Assembly (NCBI GenBank): GCA_017394475.1
Contig: JAFPYQ010000169.1
Location: 1 to 5,936 of the forward strand
Length of the DNA: 5,936 bases
From: Oscillospiraceae bacterium
Lineage (GTDB): Bacteria > Bacillota > Clostridia > Oscillospirales > Ruminococcaceae
Direction of reading: 5' to 3'
Part shown: piece after piece, positions 1-5,936 of the stretch
How positions within the stretch are numbered: position 1 is the first letter of the stretch
How the letters are laid out: every line of letters starts with the position of its first letter
Notes under the pieces: model-generated
Databases searched by the model: none
The model's input: the letters and a program-made list of their open reading frames with translations, nothing else
What the model was told of the DNA's origin: nothing
Made by a program: the position numbers and the translations under genes

Positions 1-1080
1 CAGTATACATCGGGAACAACAGGCTTCCCAAAGGGCGTTATGCTCACACATTACAATATAGTCAACGACGGCAAATCCATCGGCGACGGCATGGATCTTT
101 CCACCGCCGACAGGATGATGATACAGGTACCCATGTTCCACTGCTTCGGCATGGTGCTGGCTATGACAGCCACTATGACCCACGGCGGAACGATACTGCC
201 CATACCCTATTTCTCGCCGAAATCCTCCCTTGCCTGCATAAATAACGAGCATATCACCGCATTCCACGGTGTTCCCACGATGTTTATCGCAATGCTTTCT
301 CACGAGGATTTCCCCAAGACCGATTTTTCCTACATGAGAACAGGTATCATGGCAGGAAGTCCCTGCCCTATCGCTGTAATGCGCGATGTGGTGGACAGGA
401 TGCACATGCCCGAAATAGTTATAGTTTACGGGCAGACAGAGGCATCACCCGGATGCACTATGAGCCGCACCACAGATTCCCTTGAAGTTCGTGTTACCAC
501 AGTCGGTCGTGCATTCCCCGAAGTAGAGTGCAAGATAGTCGATCCCGAAACAGGGGAGGACTGCCCCGATGAAGTGATAGGCGAGTTCGTGGCAAGGGGC
601 TACAATATCATGAAGGGCTATTACAAAATGCCCAAGGCTACAGCATCCGCCATAGACAAGGATGGCTGGCTCCACACAGGCGACCTTGCCTGCCGCACTC
701 CCGAAGGAAATTATCGTATCACAGGACGACTCAAGGATATGATAATCCGCGGCGGTGAGAATATATATCCCAAGGAGATCGAAGAATTCATATACACCCA
801 CCCGAAGGTATCCGATGTTCAGGTCATCGGTGTTCCCGACAAGGCAATGGGTGAGGAGATCATGGCTTGCATAATCCTCAAGGAAGACGAAGAAATGACC
901 GTTGAGGAAATGAAGAAATATGTGCTCGACCACATGGCAAAGCACAAGGTCCCCAAGTATATAGAGTTTGTTGACTCCTTCCCCATGAATGATGCGGGTA
1001 AGATACAGAAGTATAAGATGAGAGAAATGGCTGTAGAAAAGCTGGGTCTCCAGGCTGACGCTTCCATCGAGACCGCATGA
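1..1080 (+). CDS. AMP-forming acyl-CoA synthetase, partial (N-terminus outside window)
   Basis: The product is a ligase of the ANL (AMP-binding) superfamily. It would activate a carboxylic acid with ATP to an acyl-adenylate and transfer it to CoA in the cytoplasm. Reading frame 1 is open from the first base, so the gene starts upstream; the ATG at 40 lies inside a conserved motif and is not the start. Numbering visible residues from base 1, the phosphate-binding motif YTSGTTGFPKG is at 2-12, MFHCFG at 45-50, VYGQTEAS at 142-149, and GWLHTGDL with its ATP-ribose aspartate at 222-229 (D228). The hinge and A8 motif (TGRLKDMIIRGGENIYPKEIE) is at 241-261, and the C-terminal catalytic lysine is in GKIQK (K334). 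About 190 N-terminal residues are missing against the usual 540-560. HCFG and QTEAS resemble fatty-acyl-CoA synthetases of the FadD/YngI type, so a medium- or long-chain acid is likely. The actual substrate cannot be read from the sequence. A terminator follows 15 bases after the stop. Confidence 0.94.
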   Translation, partial: QYTSGTTGFPKGVMLTHYNIVNDGKSIGDGMDLSTADRMMIQVPMFHCFGMVLAMTATMTHGGTILPIPYFSPKSSLACINNEHITAFHGVPTMFIAMLSHEDFPKTDFSYMRTGIMAGSPCPIAVMRDVVDRMHMPEIVIVYGQTEASPGCTMSRTTDSLEVRVTTVGRAFPEVECKIVDPETGEDCPDEVIGEFVARGYNIMKGYYKMPKATASAIDKDGWLHTGDLACRTPEGNYRITGRLKDMIIRGGENIYPKEIEEFIYTHPKVSDVQVIGVPDKAMGEEIMACIILKEDEEMTVEEMKKYVLDHMAKHKVPKYIEFVDSFPMNDAGKIQKYKMREMAVEKLGLQADASIETA

Positions 1081-1095
1081 TCATACAGCATATCC

Positions 1096-1126
1096 ATCAG
1101 GGCAGTATCGTCACTGCCCTGATTTT
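1096..1126 (+). terminator. Rho-independent terminator after the acyl-CoA synthetase
   Basis: A perfect 11-bp stem (ATCAGGGCAGT at 1096-1106 paired with ACTGCCCTGAT at 1113-1123) closes a 6-base loop. The T-run is short, TTTT at 1123-1126, its first T being part of the stem. It sits 15 bases after the synthetase stop codon and 30 bases before the next gene. This placement supports an end of transcription between the two genes. The short T-run means some read-through is possible. The hairpin is symmetric, but the reverse strand has no gene that would use it. Confidence 0.82.
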
Positions 1127-1143
1127 GGAACATACACATATGT

Positions 1144-1148
1144 AAAGG
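1144..1148 (+). promoter_or_regulatory. Ribosome binding site deciding the nitroreductase start
   Basis: AAAGG at 1144-1148 is only 2 bases from the ATG at 1151 but 8 bases from the in-frame ATG at 1157. Normal spacing is about 5-9 bases, so the second ATG is the likelier start. Clostridial nitroreductases also often begin with Met followed closely by F/Y and a few residues before the Arg motif, which fits MEFYDVV. The site is modest in strength. Confidence 0.55.
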
Positions 1149-1156
1149 TAATGGAT

Positions 1157-1783
1157 ATGGAATTCTATGATGTTGTGAACAGCAGGAAAACTGTCCGTGA
1201 TCTCACAGATGAAGCTATACCGGATGATGTCCTGAAAAGGATCTTATCCGCTGCATTCAAGGCACCTACAAATGACCATCTGCGGGACTGGCACTTTATC
1301 ATAGTGACAGATAAAAAAGTCGCTGCGAAACTGCTTGAACTCATCCCGAAGGGGATATCCCCGGAGGATATGGATGCGCTTATCAAAGACTGGGACCTGA
1401 ATGACCACCTGCAGCAGGAATGCTACCGCAGTGCTGTACCAAAACAGTACAGGATGCTTTTTTGCGCCTCTGCCATCATCATCCCTCTGTTAAAAGAGAA
1501 GACAGATATACTCCATCCTGGGAATGTTTCCCATCTCAACGGCTTTGCATCTATATGGTGCAGTATCGAGAACCTTTTCCTTGCTGCCACCGCAGAAGGA
1601 TATGGCTGCAATCTCAGGATACCGCTGGGAAATGAGGCAGAACACGCCAAGGAAGTCCTTGAGTTTCCCGACGGGTATTTTATGCCTTGCTTTATCGGCA
1701 TAGGAAAGCCATCGGATGAAAATGCGCCCATAAAGCAAAAAGAGATCGACATAGACGAACGTATCCACCTGAACAGATTCTGA
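1157..1783 (+). CDS. Nitroreductase-family flavoprotein
   Basis: This is a 208-residue protein, typical in length for the FMN-dependent nitroreductase fold, in which homodimers pass hydride from NAD(P)H to nitro compounds, quinones or other acceptors. Visible signatures are the N-terminal basic motif SRKTVRDL (R10, K11, R14), which in the family contacts the FMN phosphate. It is followed by the segment APTNDHLRDWHF (36-47), at the place of the usual AP-S/T-x-x-N-x-QPW/F flavin-side motif. The later helix SIWCSIENLFLAATAEGYG leads into GCNLRIP (150-156), where many members have a G-L-G-x-x-W/Y-I/L sequence. A closing IGIGKP strand (about 178-183) and the C-terminal HLNRF match the family's end. 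The NDHLRDWHF and NLRIP variants make this a divergent subgroup, so the acceptor is unknown and the name is generic. The alternative ATG at 1151 adds two residues. It lies 32 bases upstream of the amidohydrolase gene, probably in one transcript. No convincing promoter was seen in the 30 bases after the upstream terminator. Confidence 0.88.
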   Translation: MEFYDVVNSRKTVRDLTDEAIPDDVLKRILSAAFKAPTNDHLRDWHFIIVTDKKVAAKLLELIPKGISPEDMDALIKDWDLNDHLQQECYRSAVPKQYRMLFCASAIIIPLLKEKTDILHPGNVSHLNGFASIWCSIENLFLAATAEGYGCNLRIPLGNEAEHAKEVLEFPDGYFMPCFIGIGKPSDENAPIKQKEIDIDERIHLNRF

Positions 1784-1804
1784 TAACACACTATCAACAT
1801 AAGA

Positions 1805-1810
1805 AGAAGG
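1805..1810 (+). promoter_or_regulatory. Ribosome binding site of the amidohydrolase gene
   Basis: AGAAGG at 1805-1810 lies 5 bases before the ATG at 1816. It lies in the 32-base gap after the nitroreductase stop, in which no terminator-like hairpin is visible. This fits co-transcription of the two genes. Confidence 0.7.
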
Positions 1811-1815
1811 ACACA

Positions 1816-2622
1816 ATGGAACATATAATAGATACTCACTGCCATATCTACCCCGAGGCTATCGCCCAGAGGGCTGTGAACGGCATTGATACATTCTACG
1901 AAGGGCTTCCCGAGGAGCATTTTGACGGGACCAGGGCTACTCTGCTCAAAAACGGCTCCATGGCGGGAGTAGATCACTATATAGTATTTTCCGTGGCAAC
2001 AAAAGCGACCCAGGTCAAGAGCATAAATGAATTCATCGCAAATGAGGTAAAGAACTCCGACGGGAAATTCACGGGCCTTGGCACTCTCCACCTTGACAGC
2101 GAGGATCAGGAGGCTGATCTTGCTCACCTTATAGAGCTTGGTCTAAAAGGCGTAAAGCTCCATCCCGATGTCCAGGATTTCGTTATTGATGAACCCCGTG
2201 CGATGCATATATTTGAAATGTGTGAGGACAAGGGACTTCCCGTATATGTCCATACAGGGGATTTCCGTTATGACAGGTCAAATCCCAACCGCACGGTCAA
2301 TGTGCTCAAAGCCTTTCCAAAGCTGAAATTCGTAGGCCCTCACTTCGGCGGATGGAGCGTATGGCCGGAGGCAAGGCGTCTTCTGCCGGAATATCCCAAT
2401 ATCATGGTGGATACATCATCCTGCTTTTACTGGATCAGCAAGGAATTCTCCCGCGACCTTATAAAGGCATTCGGTTCCGAGCGCATCATGTTCGGAACGG
2501 ATTATCCCATGTGGGATCACGCAAAGGAGATAGACAGAGTTCTTCTCCTGGGACTTGATGACAACGATCTTGAAAACATCATGTGGCGCAGCTGTGCAAA
2601 GCTCCTTGACATAAAGCTCTGA
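1816..2622 (+). CDS. Metal-dependent hydrolase, amidohydrolase-2 family (TIM barrel)
   Basis: This 268-residue cytoplasmic protein shows the expected metal-site residues of the amidohydrolase superfamily, in order. The HxH motif on the first barrel strand is DTHCHIYP (H8, H10). GLKGVKLHPD follows at 109-118 (K114, H116), then GLPVYVHTGD at 140-149 (H146) and FVGPHFGG near 172-179 (H176). The last-strand catalytic aspartate is in MFGTDYPMWDH (D229). This pattern and length match the PF04909 group, which includes ACMSD-type decarboxylases, gamma-resorcylate decarboxylase-like enzymes and lactone or dicarboxylate hydrolases. The family therefore covers both hydrolysis and non-oxidative decarboxylation, and the sequence does not decide between them. 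No signal peptide or membrane segment is visible. The start has a good Shine-Dalgarno site 5 bases upstream. The 3' end overlaps a likely promoter for the following nifJ gene. The adjacent nitroreductase suggests that the pair acts on one substrate, but that is inference. Confidence 0.9.
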   Translation: MEHIIDTHCHIYPEAIAQRAVNGIDTFYEGLPEEHFDGTRATLLKNGSMAGVDHYIVFSVATKATQVKSINEFIANEVKNSDGKFTGLGTLHLDSEDQEADLAHLIELGLKGVKLHPDVQDFVIDEPRAMHIFEMCEDKGLPVYVHTGDFRYDRSNPNRTVNVLKAFPKLKFVGPHFGGWSVWPEARRLLPEYPNIMVDTSSCFYWISKEFSRDLIKAFGSERIMFGTDYPMWDHAKEIDRVLLLGLDDNDLENIMWRSCAKLLDIKL

Positions 2623-2635
2623 TACATCGCATAAT
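2606..2635 (+). promoter_or_regulatory. Probable sigma-A promoter for nifJ
   Basis: A perfect -35 hexamer TTGACA at 2606-2611 is followed, after an 18-base spacer, by CATAAT at 2630-2635, one mismatch from the -10 consensus TATAAT. The -35 lies within the last codons of the amidohydrolase gene, and the stop codon falls in the spacer. Transcription would start near 2641-2643, leaving a leader of about 44 bases before the nifJ ATG. This would let nifJ be expressed independently of the upstream pair. No operator for a redox regulator such as Rex was seen. Confidence 0.68.
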
Positions 2636-2647
2636 GCAAATAGCATT

Positions 2648-2660
2648 GCCCTTGCAGGGC
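2648..2660 (+). other. Small hairpin in the nifJ leader
   Basis: GCCCT (2648-2652) pairs with AGGGC (2656-2660) around a 3-base loop and is followed by TTTAAAA. A second short inverted repeat, AATGC/GCATT, lies just upstream at 2633-2647 and overlaps the -10 hexamer. With only 5 base pairs and three T's, it is a poor terminator for the upstream pair. It could stabilise the leader or weakly attenuate read-through. A functional role is uncertain. Confidence 0.35.
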
Positions 2661-2673
2661 TTTAAAATACTGC

Positions 2674-2678
2674 GGAGG
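2674..2678 (+). promoter_or_regulatory. Strong ribosome binding site of nifJ
   Basis: GGAGG at 2674-2678 is a full Shine-Dalgarno core, 7 bases before the ATG at 2686, within an A-rich stretch. It fixes the nifJ start and fits a highly expressed central enzyme. Confidence 0.88.
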
Positions 2679-2685
2679 AAAAAGA

Positions 2686-5600
2686 ATGTCTGAAATAAAC
2701 TATGTTACCATGGACGGCAACGAAGCGGCGGCGTATATAGCATACGCATTTACCGAAGTTGCTGCTATATACCCCATCACACCGTCATCACCCATGGCAG
2801 GAAAGACAGATGTATGGTCTGCACAGGGCAAAAAGAACATATTCAGCCAGACTGTCCGTCTTGTGGAGATGCAGGCTGAATCAGGCGCCATAGCCGCTGT
2901 TCACGGGGCAGCCGAAACAGGCGCCCTTGCCACGAGCTACACATCCTCACAGGGACTTATGCTGATGATACCCACTATGTACCGTATAGCAGGCGAACGT
3001 CATCCTGCCGTGCTCCACGTTGCTGCCCGTACAGTAGGTACTCATGCGCTGTCGATCTTCGGCGACCATTCCGATGTATACGCTTGCCGCCAGACAGGAT
3101 GGGGCATGATAGCCACTTCATCCGTTCAGGAGGTAATGGATCTTGCGGGCGTGGCTCATCTTTCTGCAATAAAGGGAAGAGTTCCCTTCATGCACTTCTT
3201 TGACGGCTTCCGCACGTCCCATGAGATAACCAAGGTGAGAAAGATATCCTATGATGATCTTGCCGCTATGCTCGATACCGATGCCCTTGACAGATTCAGG
3301 GCTCATGCGCTCAATCCCGAGCATCCCATGATACGCGCCACAGTACAGAATTCCGATATATATTTCCAGGTGCGTGAGGCTAATAACACCGATTATGCTG
3401 TTCTCCCCGACATAGTTGAGGAGCAGATGGAAAAGATAAACAAGGTCACAGGCAAGAACTACCATGTGTTCAATTACTATGGCGCTCCCGATGCAGAGCG
3501 TGTGATCGTTGCCATGGGCTCGGTCTCCACCTGTATCGAAGAAGTTGTGGATCATCTCAACGCAAAGGGAGAAAAGGTAGGCTTTATACAGGTACACCTG
3601 TTCAGACCCTTTGATATAAAGCGCTTTACTGATGCAATACCCGATACCTGCAAGGCAATAGCCGTGCTTGACCGCACAAAGGAAATGGGAAGTGCAGGCG
3701 AGCCCCTTTATCAGGATGTACGCACCGCACTTTTCGGAAGAGCTGATATCAAGGTAGTAGGGGGGCGCTATGGCCTTTCATCAAAGGATACCACTCCAGC
3801 ACAGATCGCTGCAGCATTTGAGAACCTCAAAAAGGAAGCACCTGTCAACAGTTTCACTATCGGTATAAATGACGATGTGACACATCTTTCTCTCCCCGAA
3901 GGTGATGCTCTCTATTTCAATGAAGGCGGAGTAGTGAGCTGTAAATTCTGGGGTCTCGGTGGTGACGGCACCGTAGGTGCAAATCATGACACTGTTGATA
4001 TTATAAACTCCCACACATCAAAATTCGCACAGGCATATTTTGAATATGATGCGAAGAAGAGCTTTGGTGTTACAAAATCTCACCTGAGATTCGGTGATCT
4101 GCCGATACGCTCATCTTATTTCGTAAAGCAGGCGGATTTCCTTGCCTGTCATGCTCCCACATATATCGAGAGTTATGACATCGCAGAAGAAGTAAAACCC
4201 GGAGGGACACTGCTCCTCAACTGTTCATGGGACAAAGAGGGACTCGAAGAGCACCTTCCCGCAAAGGAAAAGAGATATATCGCACAGAACGGCATAAAGC
4301 TCTATGTGATCGATGCTATAGCCATCGCTGAAAAGCTGGGACTTGGCAGGCACACCAATATGGTGCTGCAGTCTGCATTCTTCAATCTCATGCCTGTTAT
4401 CCCCGTGGATGAATCTATCGGCTATATGAAAGAGGCGTGCAAAAAGCGTTTCTTTGCCAAGGGCGAGGATGTGGTGAACAAAAACCTTGCTGCCATAGAT
4501 GCAGGTGCAGAAGGGCTTGTCAAGATCGATATACCCGATTCCTGGGCAACTGCACAGGATGCTCCCGCTGTCCGCAGGAACGTTCCCGCAGTGGTCACCG
4601 ATATACTCGCTCCTATAAACGCGCAGAAGGGGGATGACCTTCCTGTAAGCGCCTTCAAAGGTTATGAAGACGGCGTTATGGATATGGGTCTTACCGCTTA
4701 TGAAAAGCGCGGGATAGCTACATTCGTACCTGTGTGGGATCCCGATAAATGCTTACAGTGTAATAAATGCTCCTATGTATGTCCCCATGCGGTCATCCGT
4801 CCCTATCTGCTGAATGATACGGAAGCAAAGAATGCACCGACAGGTATGCTCATGACGGCTGCTAAGGGCAAACAGGCAGAGGGTATGCAGTACAGCCTGC
4901 AGGTATCTGCTGCGGACTGCACAGACTGCGGTTCCTGCGTAAATGTATGTCCTGCTAAGGAAAAAGCCATATCTATGGTACCCTATGAACAGGCACGGGG
5001 CAGAAATGATATATGGGAATATGCTCTTTCCCTTTCTGACAAGGGTGATGTCTTTGATCCCTACACTGTAAAGGGCAGTCAGTTCAGGCAGCCGCTTCTG
5101 GAATTTTCCGCTGCCTGTGCGGGATGCGGAGAAACACCTTACGCAAAGCTGCTGACTCAGCTCTTCGGTGACCGCGTTTACTGGGCAAATGCAACAGGAT
5201 GCTCACAGGCATGGGGTTCGGCTATGCCCGGCATACCATACACTGTAAACAAATGCGGTCATGGTGTTGCATGGACAAACTCACTGTTTGAGAACAATGC
5301 TGAATTTTCTCTCGGTATGGTGCTCTCTGTCCGTCAGCAGCGCGAGGCTCAGAAAATGCGCATCACCGAATACCGCAGCGTATGTACGGATGAAAGCGTT
5401 ATTTCTGCCATAGACAAATGGATGGATACATACGATGATATAGAGCTTTCAAGGGCTGCATCCGATGAGCTCATCAAGGTGCTTTCCGCTCATCCCGATG
5501 AAAAGGCGCAGATCATACTCCGCTACAAGGATCAGCTTGCAGCAAAGACATTCTGGATGTTCGGCGGTGACGGCTGGGCCTATGATATAGGCTTCGGCGG

Positions 5601-5936
5601 CCTTGACCACGTTGTAGCCAGCGGCGAGGATATAAACGTCCTTGTAGTGGATACGGAAATATACTCCAATACAGGCGGACAGTCCTCCAAAGCTACTCAG
5701 CTTGGTGCAGTGGCACAGTTTGCGGCAGCGGGCAAGAACCGTCCCAAAAAGGATCTGGGTGCTATGCTCATGACCTATGGGAATGTTTATGTAGCTTCTG
5801 TTGCTATGGGTGCGGACAATGCACAGCTCATCAGGGCAATAAAAGAGGCGGTTGCCTTCAAGGGTCCCAGCATCATCATCGCTTATGCGCCCTGCCAGTC
5901 CCACGGACTGCGCTGCGGTATGGCAAAGGTACAGGA
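2686..5936 (+). CDS. nifJ: Pyruvate:ferredoxin (flavodoxin) oxidoreductase, C-terminus outside window
   Basis: The enzyme oxidises pyruvate with CoA to acetyl-CoA and CO2 and reduces ferredoxin or flavodoxin, using thiamine diphosphate (TPP) and three [4Fe-4S] clusters. The frame is open from the ATG to the window end: 1083 residues, about 90-100 short of the usual single-chain homodimeric form. The N-terminal pyruvate/TPP domain has YPITPSSP (29-36, T32), VEMQAE (E65) and R115, followed by THALSIFGDHSDV and the GRVPFMHFFDGFRTSHE segment (164-180). Domain III carries CKFWGLGGDGTVGAN (about 424-438). The ferredoxin-like domain has two CxxCxxCxxxCP motifs: C689/692/695/699 and C745/748/751/755. 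The C-terminal TPP domain has C811, C814, C839 and C1070 for the proximal cluster, and GDGWAYDIGFGG (961-972) to YSNTGGQ (N995) for Mg-TPP. These positions fall at or within one residue of the well-studied Desulfovibrio enzyme, so all cluster and cofactor ligands appear intact. The region 839-864 is somewhat unusual (see findings). A consensus-like promoter and a strong ribosome binding site lie just upstream, suggesting high independent expression. The nif name is historical; no nitrogen-fixation gene is present, and a fermentative role is the likely one. Confidence 0.96.
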   Translation, partial: MSEINYVTMDGNEAAAYIAYAFTEVAAIYPITPSSPMAGKTDVWSAQGKKNIFSQTVRLVEMQAESGAIAAVHGAAETGALATSYTSSQGLMLMIPTMYRIAGERHPAVLHVAARTVGTHALSIFGDHSDVYACRQTGWGMIATSSVQEVMDLAGVAHLSAIKGRVPFMHFFDGFRTSHEITKVRKISYDDLAAMLDTDALDRFRAHALNPEHPMIRATVQNSDIYFQVREANNTDYAVLPDIVEEQMEKINKVTGKNYHVFNYYGAPDAERVIVAMGSVSTCIEEVVDHLNAKGEKVGFIQVHLFRPFDIKRFTDAIPDTCKAIAVLDRTKEMGSAGEPLYQDVRTALFGRADIKVVGGRYGLSSKDTTPAQIAAAFENLKKEAPVNSFTIGINDDVTHLSLPEGDALYFNEGGVVSCKFWGLGGDGTVGANHDTVDIINSHTSKFAQAYFEYDAKKSFGVTKSHLRFGDLPIRSSYFVKQADFLACHAPTYIESYDIAEEVKPGGTLLLNCSWDKEGLEEHLPAKEKRYIAQNGIKLYVIDAIAIAEKLGLGRHTNMVLQSAFFNLMPVIPVDESIGYMKEACKKRFFAKGEDVVNKNLAAIDAGAEGLVKIDIPDSWATAQDAPAVRRNVPAVVTDILAPINAQKGDDLPVSAFKGYEDGVMDMGLTAYEKRGIATFVPVWDPDKCLQCNKCSYVCPHAVIRPYLLNDTEAKNAPTGMLMTAAKGKQAEGMQYSLQVSAADCTDCGSCVNVCPAKEKAISMVPYEQARGRNDIWEYALSLSDKGDVFDPYTVKGSQFRQPLLEFSAACAGCGETPYAKLLTQLFGDRVYWANATGCSQAWGSAMPGIPYTVNKCGHGVAWTNSLFENNAEFSLGMVLSVRQQREAQKMRITEYRSVCTDESVISAIDKWMDTYDDIELSRAASDELIKVLSAHPDEKAQIILRYKDQLAAKTFWMFGGDGWAYDIGFGGLDHVVASGEDINVLVVDTEIYSNTGGQSSKATQLGAVAQFAAAGKNRPKKDLGAMLMTYGNVYVASVAMGADNAQLIRAIKEAVAFKGPSIIIAYAPCQSHGLRCGMAKVQ

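Noticed and set aside
40..42. ATG at 40 as the start of the acyl-CoA synthetase
   Set aside because: The frame is open upstream and encodes the conserved P-loop YTSGTTGFPKG directly before it, so this Met is internal.
445..945. A 166-codon minus-strand open frame opposite the acyl-CoA synthetase
   Set aside because: It lies wholly opposite conserved adenylation motifs, and its translation shows no family signature. It is a by-product of codon bias in the real gene.
1136..1143. ACATATGT palindrome before the nitroreductase gene as a possible operator
   Set aside because: Eight bases of palindrome are too short to distinguish from chance, and no second copy or matching promoter was seen.
1423..2127. 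A 234-codon open frame on the minus strand crossing the nitroreductase/hydrolase boundary
   Set aside because: It overlaps two well-supported genes on the other strand, crosses their junction, shows no recognisable motif and has no good ribosome binding site.
5449..5904. A 151-codon minus-strand open frame opposite the end of nifJ
   Set aside because: It is opposite the TPP-binding motif and the last cluster cysteine of nifJ and has no independent coding evidence.
2686..5936. nifJ as a sign of a nitrogen-fixation cluster
   Set aside because: No other nif gene is present, and the enzyme is a general fermentative pyruvate oxidoreductase in anaerobes.

Overview
The window holds four genes, all on the + strand, two of them cut by the window edges. 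The base composition looks balanced, with frequent ATA (Ile), CCC (Pro) and AGG/CGC (Arg) codons. Together with a full-length-type pyruvate:ferredoxin oxidoreductase and strong Shine-Dalgarno sites, this suggests the chromosome of a strictly anaerobic Firmicute. My best guess is a Ruminococcus-like clostridium, but this is inference from style and gene content, not a database match.

Layout: (1) 1-1080 is the C-terminal two thirds of an AMP-forming acyl-CoA synthetase, beginning inside its P-loop motif. It is closed by a perfect 11-bp stem terminator at 1096-1126. (2) 1157-1783 is a short nitroreductase-family flavoprotein. After 32 bases comes (3) 1816-2622, a TIM-barrel metal-dependent hydrolase of the amidohydrolase-2 type; these two probably share a transcript. 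(4) 2686-5936 is nifJ, pyruvate:ferredoxin (flavodoxin) oxidoreductase, complete at its start and cut near its C-terminus. It probably has its own promoter, a consensus -35 with a near-consensus -10 lying over the end of the hydrolase gene (2606-2635).

How they fit together: nifJ oxidises pyruvate to acetyl-CoA, CO2 and reduced ferredoxin, the central step of fermentative energy metabolism. The acyl-CoA synthetase also handles CoA thioesters. The nitroreductase could use reduced flavin on an unknown acceptor, and the hydrolase acts on an unknown carboxylate or ring substrate. No direct pathway linking all four can be shown, and the terminator and internal promoter argue for three transcription units. 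No RNA gene, mobile element, CRISPR array or clear novel system is seen. Every intergenic gap is under 80 bases, so no gene-free stretch over 300 bases exists.
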